Shown: positions 18,705 to 26,920 of the stretch, one piece after another
Position numbering within the stretch: position 1 is the first letter of the stretch
Layout of the letters: the number at the start of each line of letters is the position of its first letter
Assembly: GCF_039534165.1 (NCBI RefSeq)
Contig: NZ_BAAAUX010000006.1
Span: 1-64,000, forward strand
Source: Saccharopolyspora_D taberi
GTDB lineage: Bacteria > Actinomycetota > Actinomycetes > Mycobacteriales > Pseudonocardiaceae
Length of the DNA: 64,000 bases
Reading direction: 5' to 3'
Translations under genes and position numbers: made by a program
Notes under the pieces: generated by a model
The model's database searches: none
What the model was told of the DNA's origin: nothing
What the model saw: the letters and a program-made list of their open reading frames with translations, nothing else

Positions 18705-19222
18705 CACTCCTCCTCGCTGAGCAGGGCCTTCAGTGCCTTCCGCGACCGGCTGAGCCGAGTCTTGACCGCGTCGACCTCCACGCAGAGGATCCCGGCGATC
18801 TCCGCTGTGGAGTAGCCGAGCAGGTGCAGGTTGACCGCTGCGGCGTTGCCGTCCGACAGCCGCCGGATCGCCGCGTGCAGGTCGAGGCGGCCCGCGGCCT
18901 CCTCGGCCGGGCCGCGGTGCGAGCCCGCGTCTTCGGTGAGTGCGGTCTGGCGCAGGTCGCGTGCCTGCCAGGCTCGCATGAGCCGCACGGCCACCTTGAT
19001 CGTCCACGCCTCGGGCTTGTCGTAGCCCCGGATCCTGGACCACAGTTCGCGCGTCTTCACCAGGGCTTCCTGCGCGGCGTCCTCGACGTACCTGGTGTCG
19101 TCGGTCATCGACGCCAGGACCGCGCAGATCCTGGGGCGGCAGTCCCGGTAGAACTGCTCGAACGATTCCTCGGCGGCTCGCACCCCGTGCGCACCACGAG
19201 CACTGGCTCCTCGGCTCCCCAC
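18704..19222 (-). CDS. ECF/SigE-like sigma-70 family factor
   Basis: This 172-residue protein has region 2 (SFEQFYRDCRPRICAVL ... DAAQEALVKTRELW) and region 4 (AAAVNLHLLGYSTAEIAGIL with VDAVKTRLSRSRKAL). GGAGGAG lies about 10 bases before GTG 19222, supporting that start, though it overlaps an upstream small reading frame by 118 bases. It is followed at once by a TPR-like gene, so a two-gene signalling unit is likely. Confidence 0.8.
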   Translation of the reverse strand: MGSRGASARGAHGVRAAEESFEQFYRDCRPRICAVLASMTDDTRYVEDAAQEALVKTRELWSRIRGYDKPEAWTIKVAVRLMRAWQARDLRQTALTEDAGSHRGPAEEAAGRLDLHAAIRRLSDGNAAAVNLHLLGYSTAEIAGILCVEVDAVKTRLSRSRKALKALLSEEE

Positions 19223-19377
19223 GCGACGATCTCTCCTCCGCTCGGCATCCCGTTCAGTGCCGCAGTGATCGTTTTCCGCCGCTCGCGCTCGGAGGAGATC
19301 CGCGCGTGGTGCACGAGGACCGCGCGGAGCGCCAGCACCGCAGCCACCGCCGAGGAGAGTTCGACCAACTCCTGCAT
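19105..19377 (-). CDS. Small hypothetical protein overlapping the sigma-factor start
   Basis: This 90-residue frame has an ATG preceded by GAAGGGAAC. The first ~60 residues look real (a hydrophobic helix LSSAVAAVLALRAVLV, then RKTITAALNGMPSGGEIVAW), while the last ~30 (RNRSSSSTGTAAPGSARS) read like an out-of-frame shadow of the sigma gene. It may be a true overlapping gene or one with a lost stop or a frameshift. Confidence 0.4.
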   Translation of the reverse strand: MQELVELSSAVAAVLALRAVLVHHARISSERERRKTITAALNGMPSGGEIVAWGAEEPVLVVRTGCEPPRNRSSSSTGTAAPGSARSWRR

Positions 19378-19588
19378 CGTTGTTCCCTTCCCGGTTGCGA
19401 GCACTTCACGTGTAACAGGGCTCGCGGCCGCGAAAGGTGACATCGGCGGTGCGTTCGAACCGGGTGCTGACCGACCGCACACCCCGCGCGTGTGGGCGAC
19501 CCCCGACGCGCTGAACCGGGGGCGCGGGCCTTCCGGCGCGGATCCCGGCCGGTGAAGCTGGATGTGCCTCATGACCAGGAGGAACATC

Positions 19589-19888
19589 ATGTTCGGTCTG
19601 GGAAAGCCGGTGTTGTACGGGATTGGCGCGGTGCTGGTGTTCGTCTGGCTGACCAGCGGCCACGCGGGCGGGTTCCTGAAGCGGCCGGAGCCCTGCCGGT
19701 TCCAGGTGACCGCCGACGTGCTCAACGTCCGCGGCGGGCCGGCGGTCGGCGAGCCCCAGGTCGGCTCGCTCACCGGCGGCGAGCAGGTCACCGGCACGGC
19801 GACCGTGGTCGACGGCTTCCGCGACCTCGGCGGCGGCCGCTGGGTGTCCGACGAGTTCGTCACCCCGGCGCCGGGCAGCAGCTGCTGA
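19589..19888 (+). CDS. Membrane-anchored SH3b-like domain protein
   Basis: This 99-residue protein has one N-terminal transmembrane segment (VLYGIGAVLVFVWLTSG) and an extracytoplasmic bacterial SH3 domain (FQVTADVLNVRGGPAVGEPQVG, first 20 residues diagnostic), which often binds cell wall. AGGAGG lies 6 bases before the chosen ATG; two upstream ATGs in frame lack such a site. Confidence 0.75.
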   Translation: MFGLGKPVLYGIGAVLVFVWLTSGHAGGFLKRPEPCRFQVTADVLNVRGGPAVGEPQVGSLTGGEQVTGTATVVDGFRDLGGGRWVSDEFVTPAPGSSC

Positions 19889-19961
19889 CCGCCGGAACCG
19901 CGCTCCGGCCCGGTTCGTTTGCCCGGGCGGAAGACCAACCGCGCGGAATCGGGGGAATTCG

Positions 19962-20162
19962 ATGCCCTACCAGTACAAGGTCGTGGAGCTCCGGGAGAAG
20001 TGGCTCGGCGGCAAGATGTCCGGCGAGAAGCTCGAACGGGTGCTCAACGAACACGCCGCGCAGGGCTGGCAGCTCAAGGCGATCACCGGCGCCGACGTCA
20101 AGGGCCGCCTCGGCCCCGGCGGCGTCGAGGGCCTGCTCGTGACGTTCGAGCGCCCGGCCTGA
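19962..20162 (+). CDS. DUF4177 protein
   Basis: A 66-residue protein with the full DUF4177 pattern: YQYKVVELREKW, then LERVLNEHAAQGWQLKAI and a C-terminal LLVTFERP strand. Small cytosolic family of unknown function. A GGGGG ribosome site precedes the ATG. Confidence 0.85.
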   Translation: MPYQYKVVELREKWLGGKMSGEKLERVLNEHAAQGWQLKAITGADVKGRLGPGGVEGLLVTFERPA

Positions 20163-20234
20163 CCCCGGGTGCCGGGCGGCGATCACCGCTCCGCTACCCT
20201 TGGCGGAGCCGGCGGTCGCCGCCCGGCACAACTG

Positions 20235-20267
20235 AATAGGCGCAGAATAGGCGCAGAACAGGCGCGA
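20235..20267. repeat. Three 11-bp tandem repeats abutting tRNA-Val
   Basis: AATAGGCGCAG occurs twice (20235, 20246) and a third degenerate copy at 20257 runs into the 5' end of the tRNA, whose own GGCGCGA resembles the unit. Probably slippage of the tRNA leader. Confidence 0.7.
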
Positions 20268-20336
20268 TTAGCTCAGTGGGAGAGCGCTACCTTGACACGG
20301 TAGAGGTCACTGGTTCAATCCCAGTATCGCGCACCA
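20262..20336 (+). tRNA. tRNA-Val (anticodon GAC)
   Basis: The acceptor stem GCGCGAT pairs with ATCGCGC. The D arm is GCTC-AGTGGGA-GAGC, the anticodon arm CTACC-TTGACAC-GGTAG and the T arm ACTGG-TTCAATC-CCAGT. Encoded CCA follows the discriminator A. The anticodon GAC reads valine codons GUC/GUU. Downstream sequence changes to a lower-GC island. Confidence 0.95.
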
Positions 20337-20678
20337 AAGATTCGTGCAGGTCAGCTAAAGGGCAGACCTCGTCGCGTGGCCACTGGCTGATCAGATGCTG
20401 TGGTGTGGGCAGCACACTCGTGAAAGTTTCGAGATTTTCGCGGCTGCCCTGGCCAAGGCGGGGCGCCGACTCCCCCTGCTATGACCTATTCCGTATCGCA
20501 GCTTGCCCGCGTGTTGAAGACTGCGGCATGGCGCATCGTCACCCTCGACGAGGCTACGACGCACATGTTGTGGCGACAAAGCGAACTGCGCGTGGCAGCT
20601 GGTGACACGTGGGGCGAACGGAGCTGGTTGTGACAGCACGACCTCCGCCGCGCTGAACACTACAGGGACTTCAAGCAG
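20337..20678. other. Gap downstream of tRNA-Val, no convincing gene
   Basis: Base composition falls from here on. Reading frames present on both strands lack ribosome sites and recognisable protein features. No second copy of the tRNA 3' end is visible within the window. Confidence 0.5.
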
Positions 20679-21182
20679 TCAAAGGACTATGATGCTGATT
20701 CTCTTACCGTTGTGCACGTTCGCCTTGATGTAGTTCGGATTGCTGTTGAAGGGAATTGTCCAAGTGCCGGTCGCACTGCATTCGACTTGAATATGACCGA
20801 TTACCCTGCGAATACCGGATTCGGAGTGCGTGCTGAAGTGCACGGTAAGCGTTCCGGCGACCTGGGCGCAGGATCCTGTGCCGATCTTCTCGATGTAATA
20901 CCACGCGTCAGGCCCCGGCGGAAGGCTTCCTTCGGGCGTGACCGTCCCTGACGGCACGCTGGAGCCTCCTTGGTCGTGGTAGACGCATGTCACATCGGTC
21001 GAGTCGACCTGCACTTCTTCCGCCCTTTCGTTCTCGATTCGCCATGCTCCACCGAGGAAAGGCGGCTCGACTTGTGGCGCGGAGAAGGATGACCCAGGAG
21101 AATCTGCGGCGTTTGCTCCGGGCGTCGATATCGGCATAAAGGACACAAGCAGTGCCGACGTGATTGCAAGTACCCATGCCAT
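20679..21182 (-). CDS. Secreted protein of unknown function
   Basis: This 167-residue protein has a Sec signal peptide (VLAITSALLVSFMPISTPGANA) and a predicted mature part rich in beta strands, with three cysteines (VTCVYHDQ, TGSCAQVAG, VECSATGTW). I recognise no family. It lies 54 bases downstream of the 237-residue gene in the same direction, so the two may form an operon. Codon use is AT-richer than the chromosomal neighbours. Confidence 0.65.
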   Translation of the reverse strand: MAWVLAITSALLVSFMPISTPGANAADSPGSSFSAPQVEPPFLGGAWRIENERAEEVQVDSTDVTCVYHDQGGSSVPSGTVTPEGSLPPGPDAWYYIEKIGTGSCAQVAGTLTVHFSTHSESGIRRVIGHIQVECSATGTWTIPFNSNPNYIKANVHNGKRISIIVL

Positions 21183-21236
21183 CCAGGATCACCCTTCTCA
21201 TCGCTTGACGCCCATCAAGGAGATGGGAGGAGCATC

Positions 21237-21950
21237 TCAACCTGCATTGGTCCTGACGATGAGATACTTGGTGACGTCACCAGCCGGGATGGGCGTTAGC
21301 CAGTTTCCCGGATCCGTCTTATCGGGCGACCAGCCGTCTCCGAGGGAGAAGTTTGCGATGTGCTTGGTGACTTTGGAGCCGGTGAAATCGATGATCGCTC
21401 CACCGGTGTTCGTCGTCACCAGCACGGTTCCCTCATTTATCGTCTCCGTTGCGAAAAAGGCGATGAACTTGACGATCGGCGTAAAGGTGATAGCGGAGAT
21501 CCCGTTGCTCGGAAATGCGTTGTAAGGCTTAACTTCGCCGGCCTCGTCCAGCGTGCACAGGCCGCACGAGAATTTGCTTTCCCTCACCTCGTTGTCGACG
21601 GTGAGCGATCCGTCCGGCGCCTGTCCTGAATAGATGTCTCCGGTCGCGTTTTCGCGGAAAATTCTCAGCAAGTCCTTCAAGTTCAGCTTGGTGTACGGAG
21701 TGTAGTTGTCAATTCCCTGGCCCACTTCTGGAACCACCTTTGGGCGAGTGTAGAGGTTGTAGGTCTCCGTCCACCACGGGTCCATTTGATGCGTGATATG
21801 ACTTCTGTCGTATGACCGCCAAACTGCGGGCTTCGCTTGATCGGTGCTCGTGGCTTCTACGGCCCGCATCATATATAGGGAATAATTATTATTGTACATT
21901 TCATCTACGTCGGGCTGCGGAATGATGATGTTGGGGTGATATTCCACCAT
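21237..21950 (-). CDS. Hypothetical protein of the low-GC island
   Basis: This 237-residue protein starts at an ATG preceded by ATAGGAG. It has no signal peptide. It is rich in Asn, Tyr and Thr (DEMYNNNYSLYMMRAVEA), has one CxxC (FSCGLCTL), and ends in a strand-rich, weakly hydrophobic region (FIAFFATETINEGTVLVTTN). No family is recognised. Its composition is markedly unlike the surrounding 70% GC genes, a sign of transfer. Its partner downstream is secreted. Confidence 0.65.
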   Translation of the reverse strand: MVEYHPNIIIPQPDVDEMYNNNYSLYMMRAVEATSTDQAKPAVWRSYDRSHITHQMDPWWTETYNLYTRPKVVPEVGQGIDNYTPYTKLNLKDLLRIFRENATGDIYSGQAPDGSLTVDNEVRESKFSCGLCTLDEAGEVKPYNAFPSNGISAITFTPIVKFIAFFATETINEGTVLVTTNTGGAIIDFTGSKVTKHIANFSLGDGWSPDKTDPGNWLTPIPAGDVTKYLIVRTNAG

Positions 21951-22615
21951 TGCGACTCCTATGATAATTTCGCTGCGAGTGGAGCAATTATGAGGGTAAC
22001 CAGGGGTGGCTGAAGGTGCAATAATGTCAACCATTGGGTTGACCGGCGTTGTTGGTCAATTATGGTAAGTCCTTCGTGCTCGCCATCGCGGACGGGTAAT
22101 AGCGACCGGGTGGCAGCACCTTGAAGGCGGCACCGTTGGTAATCGAGGGCAAACGAACGGGGTAACAAGGCCCGGAGTGCTGGTCTTAAACAAGAACGCC
22201 TACCTGGCTGCGATGTCTCAACGACATCGGTGACATCGATGGACGGTGCCCGCGACGGAGAAACGTGATCAGCACGGCTTGACGGACTTGGTCGACCATC
22301 TCCAGCGCCGCCGACGGCCGACTTCCCTGCGAACTTGACCGTGCTGCCGCATCACCGACTGGCTGTCCGAACAGTCCGATCGGCACGCTTGTCACCACGG
22401 CGGGCGACCCGAGGATGCGGTGCGACTTGGGCGGGCGTCCAGATCGTCTTCTGGTCCTCGTTAATCGGGCGGGAGAGAGGTGTCCTGGAATGGATGAACC
22501 CTTGCCCTCCATCGAAGGAAGGCCGTGTGCTCGGAGGGGCGGAAGACGGCAGTGGCAGGTAGGTCTTGGAGTGTTGAACACAATTAGCGCCACACGCGCG
22601 AAAGGAGCACCTGCG
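21951..22615. other. 665-bp gap in the island, no supported gene
   Basis: It separates the minus-strand pair from the plus-strand secreted peptide. The left 150 bp are the AT-richest in the window. Frames such as 22335-22562 lack a ribosome site and recognisable features. It may hold the divergent promoters and decayed mobile DNA, but I cannot identify any. Confidence 0.45.
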
Positions 22616-22939
22616 ATGTCCGCACGATGCGTGATCGGTAGGGCGGCGGCAGTGGGTACGGCCCTGGTGATGGCCTTCTCCACCCCCGCCACGGCAGCCG
22701 CCGCCCAGGGCACTTTTTGGGTGAACAACGTTCCGATTCTGATGGAACCCCTCGACTACGCTTGCTATCCCGTCGACTGGGCCAAGAACAACCAACTGCG
22801 TAACGAGACCAATCGGCGCGCCCACGTGTACAACCGACGGGGATGCGCGGAAAGGGATCTTGTCCTCGTTCTCGACCTGAATCAAGCACAAAGTCTGCCC
22901 TACTCGGCGGACGGCAGTGTGAAATTCATTCCAAAGTGA
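22616..22939 (+). CDS. Small secreted protein
   Basis: This 107-residue protein has an AAAGGAG ribosome site 8 bases before the ATG and a Sec signal peptide ending ATAAAAQ. The ~75-residue mature part has two cysteines (LDYACYPV, NRRGCAERD) and short beta-type segments such as DLVLVLDL. It is loosely reminiscent of small crystallin-like or I36-type secreted proteins, but I would not assign it. Confidence 0.65.
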   Translation: MSARCVIGRAAAVGTALVMAFSTPATAAAAQGTFWVNNVPILMEPLDYACYPVDWAKNNQLRNETNRRAHVYNRRGCAERDLVLVLDLNQAQSLPYSADGSVKFIPK

Positions 22940-23003
22940 GTGCCTGAATCTCGATCGGCATCTCCGCGATCAGTTCAGTTGCGATGTTATTTCTGGGGCT
23001 GAG

Positions 23004-23531
23004 CTACTGCGTAACATGTGTTGTCCGGTAGTTGTGCGCCCAGCTTCGGTGCCAGATCTCCCACTCGGCTCCTGTTTTCGGGGCGACCTGCCACACGGAA
23101 TCGATTTCGACGTTCTTTTTCAGTGCTGGGAACTCGGTGTTATACCAGACGCTGTCTGGTCTCACTGTATCGCCGAGCACGGTCCGCGCGCTGCACTTCG
23201 CTCCTTCCGCGAAGTACTGCGAGTATTCCCTCCATTTCTCGTGATCATTTGGGTCTGGCTCGGGTATATGCTGTTCCGCGAGCTTGGCGGCGAGCGTGAA
23301 CCCATGTTTCTCGCTCGCCAGCCTTTCCGCGTAGGGCTGCACACTTTGACCGTCGACGGTGCCGGACCAGAACCACGCCTGGTCACATTCTGTCTTCAAT
23401 TTCTCCTTGACGTCGTTGATCTGCGGCGACCAGGTCGGCGCCGCGACGGTCGATGCGGCTGTCGGTACGGCTACGGCCGCCGGTCCGGAAAAGAACAGGG
23501 CCAGAGCGACTAGTGCTGCAGAAATCTTCAT
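23004..23531 (-). CDS. Secreted ADP-ribosyl-cyclase (CD38)-like protein, predicted
   Basis: This 175-residue protein has a Sec signal peptide (residues 1-22). The mature part carries the CD38/Aplysia-cyclase signature in order: FWS at 54-56 (human W125), WREYSQYFAEGA at 100-111, against human W189-S193 in WKTVSRRFAEAA with identical W-to-S spacing, and S127-x5-E133 aligned with the catalytic S-x5-E226. The TLED glutamate that favours hydrolysis in CD38 reads TLAA (79-82). C49 and C113 could form a disulfide. It probably consumes NAD outside the cell, making cADPR or ADP-ribose. Known: the motifs in CD38. Seen: their order. Inferred: fold and activity. Confidence 0.65.
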   Translation of the reverse strand: MKISAALVALALFFSGPAAVAVPTAASTVAAPTWSPQINDVKEKLKTECDQAWFWSGTVDGQSVQPYAERLASEKHGFTLAAKLAEQHIPEPDPNDHEKWREYSQYFAEGAKCSARTVLGDTVRPDSVWYNTEFPALKKNVEIDSVWQVAPKTGAEWEIWHRSWAHNYRTTHVTQ

Positions 23532-23881
23532 GGCCAGGATCGTCACATCGGTTCGGATTGCTCGCTGAGGTAATCACCCCACGGAGGACGGTGCCGAACG
23601 ACGGACGAGGGCCATGATGTGCCTGAACCGTAAAGGAAAACCACGCACTGGCGTTTGACAATGCAGTCACCCGCTGAGGTCACCGAGCATCCCCATTCGA
23701 GTCAGGTCACCTGTCGTCGCCGACGAACGGTGCCCGGCAGGGAGATTTCGCCGGGAACCTTTTTGCGATTGCTTGGCGACGAAACCGTTGAGTTGGTGCC
23801 GGGATCGCCGAGTCCGGCGGGATGATAGGAGAAAGGTTCAGGTCCGCGGCGTCCGTCCTGTCAAGAGGCGGAACCCGGAAA
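23532..23881. other. 350-bp gap, right edge of the low-GC island
   Basis: It holds the promoter of the CD38-like gene, and GC content rises back to chromosomal level toward the right. No gene, repeat or terminator is convincing. Confidence 0.45.
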
Positions 23882-24808
23882 TCACCCCGCCGGAAGTCGC
23901 TCCGCGACGCGCCCCAGGGCGTCGGTGACGAGGTCCCAGAAAGGCGCCTGGTCGAGTTCGGTGGCTACGCGGGTGGTCTTCTCAGCGGCGTTGAAGTCCG
24001 TGACGGTCATCCCTGCGGTGAAGCGGCCCGTCGTCTCCACGTCCACGTGAGCCGGGCGGGTGGTGAACAGGTGCGGGGCGATCGCGTAGGCCACGGCGCA
24101 GGCGTCGTGCAGGGCCGGGCCCAGCCTGCGGGCGTCCGGGCCCGCGAAGGCGTCGAGGCAGGGCGTGAGCAGGTCTCGGTCGAGGCGGCCCAGGGCGGCG
24201 AACCGGGCGCGGACCTCCCCGGTGGCACGGGCCTGGGTGGTCAGGTCGAGTCCTATTAGGACGGTCTCCCACGGTGCTCCCAGGGCGACCGCCGCCGCTT
24301 CCGGGTCGGCGTGGACGTTGAACTCCGCGGCCGGGGTGACGTTGCCGCGGGTGTACGAGCCGCCCATGACCACGAATTCCCTGGCCCACCGCGCGATCCT
24401 GGGTTCCTTGCGCAGGGCCAGCGCGATGTTGGTCAGCGGGCCGACCGCCACCAGGCTGATCTGCCCGGGGGCCTCCGCGAGGGTGTCGATGATGAAGTCC
24501 ACCGCGTGGTCGGGGATCGGCTTCGACTCGGGTTCCGGCAGGACCGCGTCGCCGAGGCCGGTCGGGCCGTGCACGTGCTTGGCCGTCAGCCGGTCCCGGA
24601 CCAGCGGGCGGTCGGCTCCCGCCGCGATCGGCGCGTCGATGCCGTAGAAGTCCGCCAGCTTCAGGGCGTTCGCGGTGGTGTGCTCCAGTTCGACGTTGCC
24701 CGCCACCGTGGTCAGGCCGGCGATCTCCAGTTCCGGGCTGCCGTGCGCCAGACCGATCGCGAGCGCGTCGTCGATTCCCGGGTCGCAGTCGAGCAGGATC
24801 CGCTTCAT
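23882..24808 (-). CDS. Inosine-uridine-type nucleoside hydrolase
   Basis: This 308-residue enzyme has the calcium-binding fingerprint LLDCDPGIDDALAI at the N-terminus, the GPLTNIALAL loop and the EFNVHADPEAA segment. It hydrolyses N-ribosidic bonds of nucleosides to base and ribose. Its ATG overlaps the P450 stop (ATGA), making it the third cistron of a MOSC-P450-hydrolase operon. That setting suggests a role in handling a modified nucleoside rather than plain salvage, which is an inference. Confidence 0.9.
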   Translation of the reverse strand: MKRILLDCDPGIDDALAIGLAHGSPELEIAGLTTVAGNVELEHTTANALKLADFYGIDAPIAAGADRPLVRDRLTAKHVHGPTGLGDAVLPEPESKPIPDHAVDFIIDTLAEAPGQISLVAVGPLTNIALALRKEPRIARWAREFVVMGGSYTRGNVTPAAEFNVHADPEAAAVALGAPWETVLIGLDLTTQARATGEVRARFAALGRLDRDLLTPCLDAFAGPDARRLGPALHDACAVAYAIAPHLFTTRPAHVDVETTGRFTAGMTVTDFNAAEKTTRVATELDQAPFWDLVTDALGRVAERLPAG

Positions 24809-25986
24809 CTCGGGGCCTCCGCGGGGATCTCGGAATGCACCAGCCTGCCTTCGAGCCTGCGGTAGCGCAGCATCGGCAGCTCGGGCTCGCGTTCCACCCG
24901 GTCGGCGACGAAGTGGACGCCGAGCTCGGCCATCGAACCGAGCAGGACCTCCACCACCGCGCGCGCCAGCGGTGCGCCGGGGCAGTGGTGCGGGCCGACG
25001 CCGAAGCTGAGCGAGCGGGCCTGCCCCTTGCGGTGCCGGATCTCCAGCGGCTCGGGGAAGTGGTCCGGGTCCAGGTTCGCCGTGCCGAGGCACAGCACCA
25101 CCCGGTCGCCGGTGTCGAGCTGGTGCGGACCGACGGCCGCCGGGCGGCGGACGTAGCGGCTGGCGAACCGGAACGGCGTCGCCAGCCGGAACACCTCCTC
25201 GCGGACCGCCTGCGGCGGCACGCTCGCCAGCACCTGCCCGGTCACCCGCTCCCCGGCGACCGCCAGGCTCGCGACGGTCGGCTCGTAGGCGCCGGTGACG
25301 ATCTGCGTCAGCAGGGACGTCGCGGAGTCCGGGCCGAACCTCTCGTCGTCCCACAGCTTCGCCAGCCCCGCGACGAACGCCGACCCGGGTTCGGCCCGCG
25401 CACCGCGCAGCCACTCGCGCAGTTCGGCGATCGCCGCCAGGGCGGCGTCCACCCGGTCCATCTCCAGCCGCGGGGTGGCCAGCTCGTCCATGACGACGTT
25501 GCCCAGTTCCACCAGCCGGTCGGCGTCGGCGCGTCCGGTCAGCGCCGCCACCGCCTCCCGCGCCAGCGGGCGCGCGATCCGCGCTATCCAGTCGAACGGC
25601 GATTCCCCCGCTTCGACCAACCGGCTGGTCGCCAGTTTCCGGCACGTTTCGGTCAGTTCCGGTGTGACGACTCCGCGGAGCAGTCGCAGCGCGGCGTGCC
25701 GCATTCGCTTGTGGTGGTCGCCATCGGAGAAGACCGGCCAGTGCGAGAAGAAATCCTTGAGTGCCGACCGGCGCTCGGCGTCCTGTTCGTCCAGCAGCCC
25801 GATCCTCGGGTCCGACGAGCGCTGACTCCAGAAGTCGGGGTCGAGCAGCATGTTTCTGACATCGTCCGCGCGGAGTGCGTAAACGGCGTTTTTCTCCGCG
25901 TCCCACTGGTACGGGCAGCCCTGCGCTGATTTCGCCATCGAACGGGTCGGATCACTTGAACTGAAGTCCGCGAACAAGTCAAGCAT
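24805..25986 (-). CDS. Cytochrome P450
   Basis: This 393-residue soluble P450 has the haem loop FGVGPHHCPGAPLARA with the cysteine ligand, the ExxR pair in EEVFR and the following RFASRYVRR. The I-helix reads TGAYEPT, so the usual AGxxT acid-alcohol pair is shifted and the catalytic Thr may come from EPT. That is atypical and may affect proton delivery. The ATG lies inside the last codons of the upstream MOSC gene. Confidence 0.9.
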   Translation of the reverse strand: MLDLFADFSSSDPTRSMAKSAQGCPYQWDAEKNAVYALRADDVRNMLLDPDFWSQRSSDPRIGLLDEQDAERRSALKDFFSHWPVFSDGDHHKRMRHAALRLLRGVVTPELTETCRKLATSRLVEAGESPFDWIARIARPLAREAVAALTGRADADRLVELGNVVMDELATPRLEMDRVDAALAAIAELREWLRGARAEPGSAFVAGLAKLWDDERFGPDSATSLLTQIVTGAYEPTVASLAVAGERVTGQVLASVPPQAVREEVFRLATPFRFASRYVRRPAAVGPHQLDTGDRVVLCLGTANLDPDHFPEPLEIRHRKGQARSLSFGVGPHHCPGAPLARAVVEVLLGSMAELGVHFVADRVEREPELPMLRYRRLEGRLVHSEIPAEAPR

Positions 25987-26677
25987 GGGTCTTTTCCCCG
26001 CCGGTTCCGGACAACGCCTCCTGTTTACGCCGAGCGGCGGATTTGGCTCGCCTCCAGGCATGCAGCATCACTGCTTCGAAATCCCATTCCGGTACCTGCT
26101 TGGAAAGGACCGCGATGCGTCGCAGGACGTCCTCGTCGCCGAGGATCCCCGCCACCCCCTCCGCCACCGTGACGTGCTCGTCCGGTCGCCACACGACCTC
26201 GACGCCGTCGCCGGGGCTGAGCTCTCCTTCTTCGAGAACGCGCAGGTAGGCGCCGGGTCGGCGGGTCGCGTTGAAGGTCGGCCCCCACTGCTTCTCGCGC
26301 ATCCACGCGCCGAACGTGCCGCACGCCATGCGCGGCGCCGTGACCTCCGCGAGGACGTTGCCGATCCGCCACCGCTCGGCCAGCAGCGCGCCGCTGACGT
26401 CGAATCCGCGAAGGGTCAGATTTTCCCCGAACATGCCGTCGCGCAAGGGCCGGTTCAGCCGTTCGGACCACCAATCGAGGTCCTCTCGCGCATATGCGTA
26501 CAACGCCTGGCCCGCGCCGCCGTGGATGACGTCGGCCTGTTCGTCACCGGCCAGACCCAGTTTGGTCACCGCAATGCTGGTGGTGACCGGGAGCTTTTCG
26601 ATCGCCGACTCGTTCCGGCGGGCGCCCCAGTTGGTCTCCACGCACTTTCCGGTGTTGATCGAAATTATTTTGCCCAC
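25979..26677 (-). CDS. MOSC-domain protein, YiiM-like
   Basis: This 232-residue protein starts GKIISINTGK and has the YiiM-type segments GLAGDEQADVIHGGAGQALY and FGENLTLRGF, plus the conserved MOSC cysteine in APRMACGTF. E. coli YiiM and YcbX use molybdenum cofactor to reduce N-hydroxylated bases. By analogy this one may reduce an N-oxygenated compound. The GTG at 26677 matches family starts; GTG 26746 is also open. It is first in a tightly overlapping operon with P450 and nucleoside hydrolase. Confidence 0.8.
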   Translation of the reverse strand: MGKIISINTGKCVETNWGARRNESAIEKLPVTTSIAVTKLGLAGDEQADVIHGGAGQALYAYAREDLDWWSERLNRPLRDGMFGENLTLRGFDVSGALLAERWRIGNVLAEVTAPRMACGTFGAWMREKQWGPTFNATRRPGAYLRVLEEGELSPGDGVEVVWRPDEHVTVAEGVAGILGDEDVLRRIAVLSKQVPEWDFEAVMLHAWRRAKSAARRKQEALSGTGGEKTHA

Positions 26678-26920
26678 GGCTCTGGAGCGTACGTTGGCGC
26701 CCCTTCGGGTCCCATCGATTCCCGTTGGTTTTGTCAAGTCGAACACCGGAATGGGAACCTGACAAACCCCGTTCTCGTTTCTTTACACCGCCGACCGCCC
26801 CGGCGACGATCGAGGCGGACTGCGGGGGATTGCGCCGCAGAATCGATTGGTGCTGCCGGAAATCGCCGCGAATGCGGCAAGCACAGCGCTCGGCCGCGGG
26901 CCGACTGGAAGGAAGAGCAA

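Noticed and set aside
22335..22562. Possible transposase remnant or small gene in the island gap
   Set aside because: The translation has no transposase motif I can recognise and no ribosome site.
20262..23881. Integrative element with attL in tRNA-Val
   Set aside because: No duplicate of the tRNA 3' end and no integrase or excisionase within the low-GC region; only the composition shift supports it.
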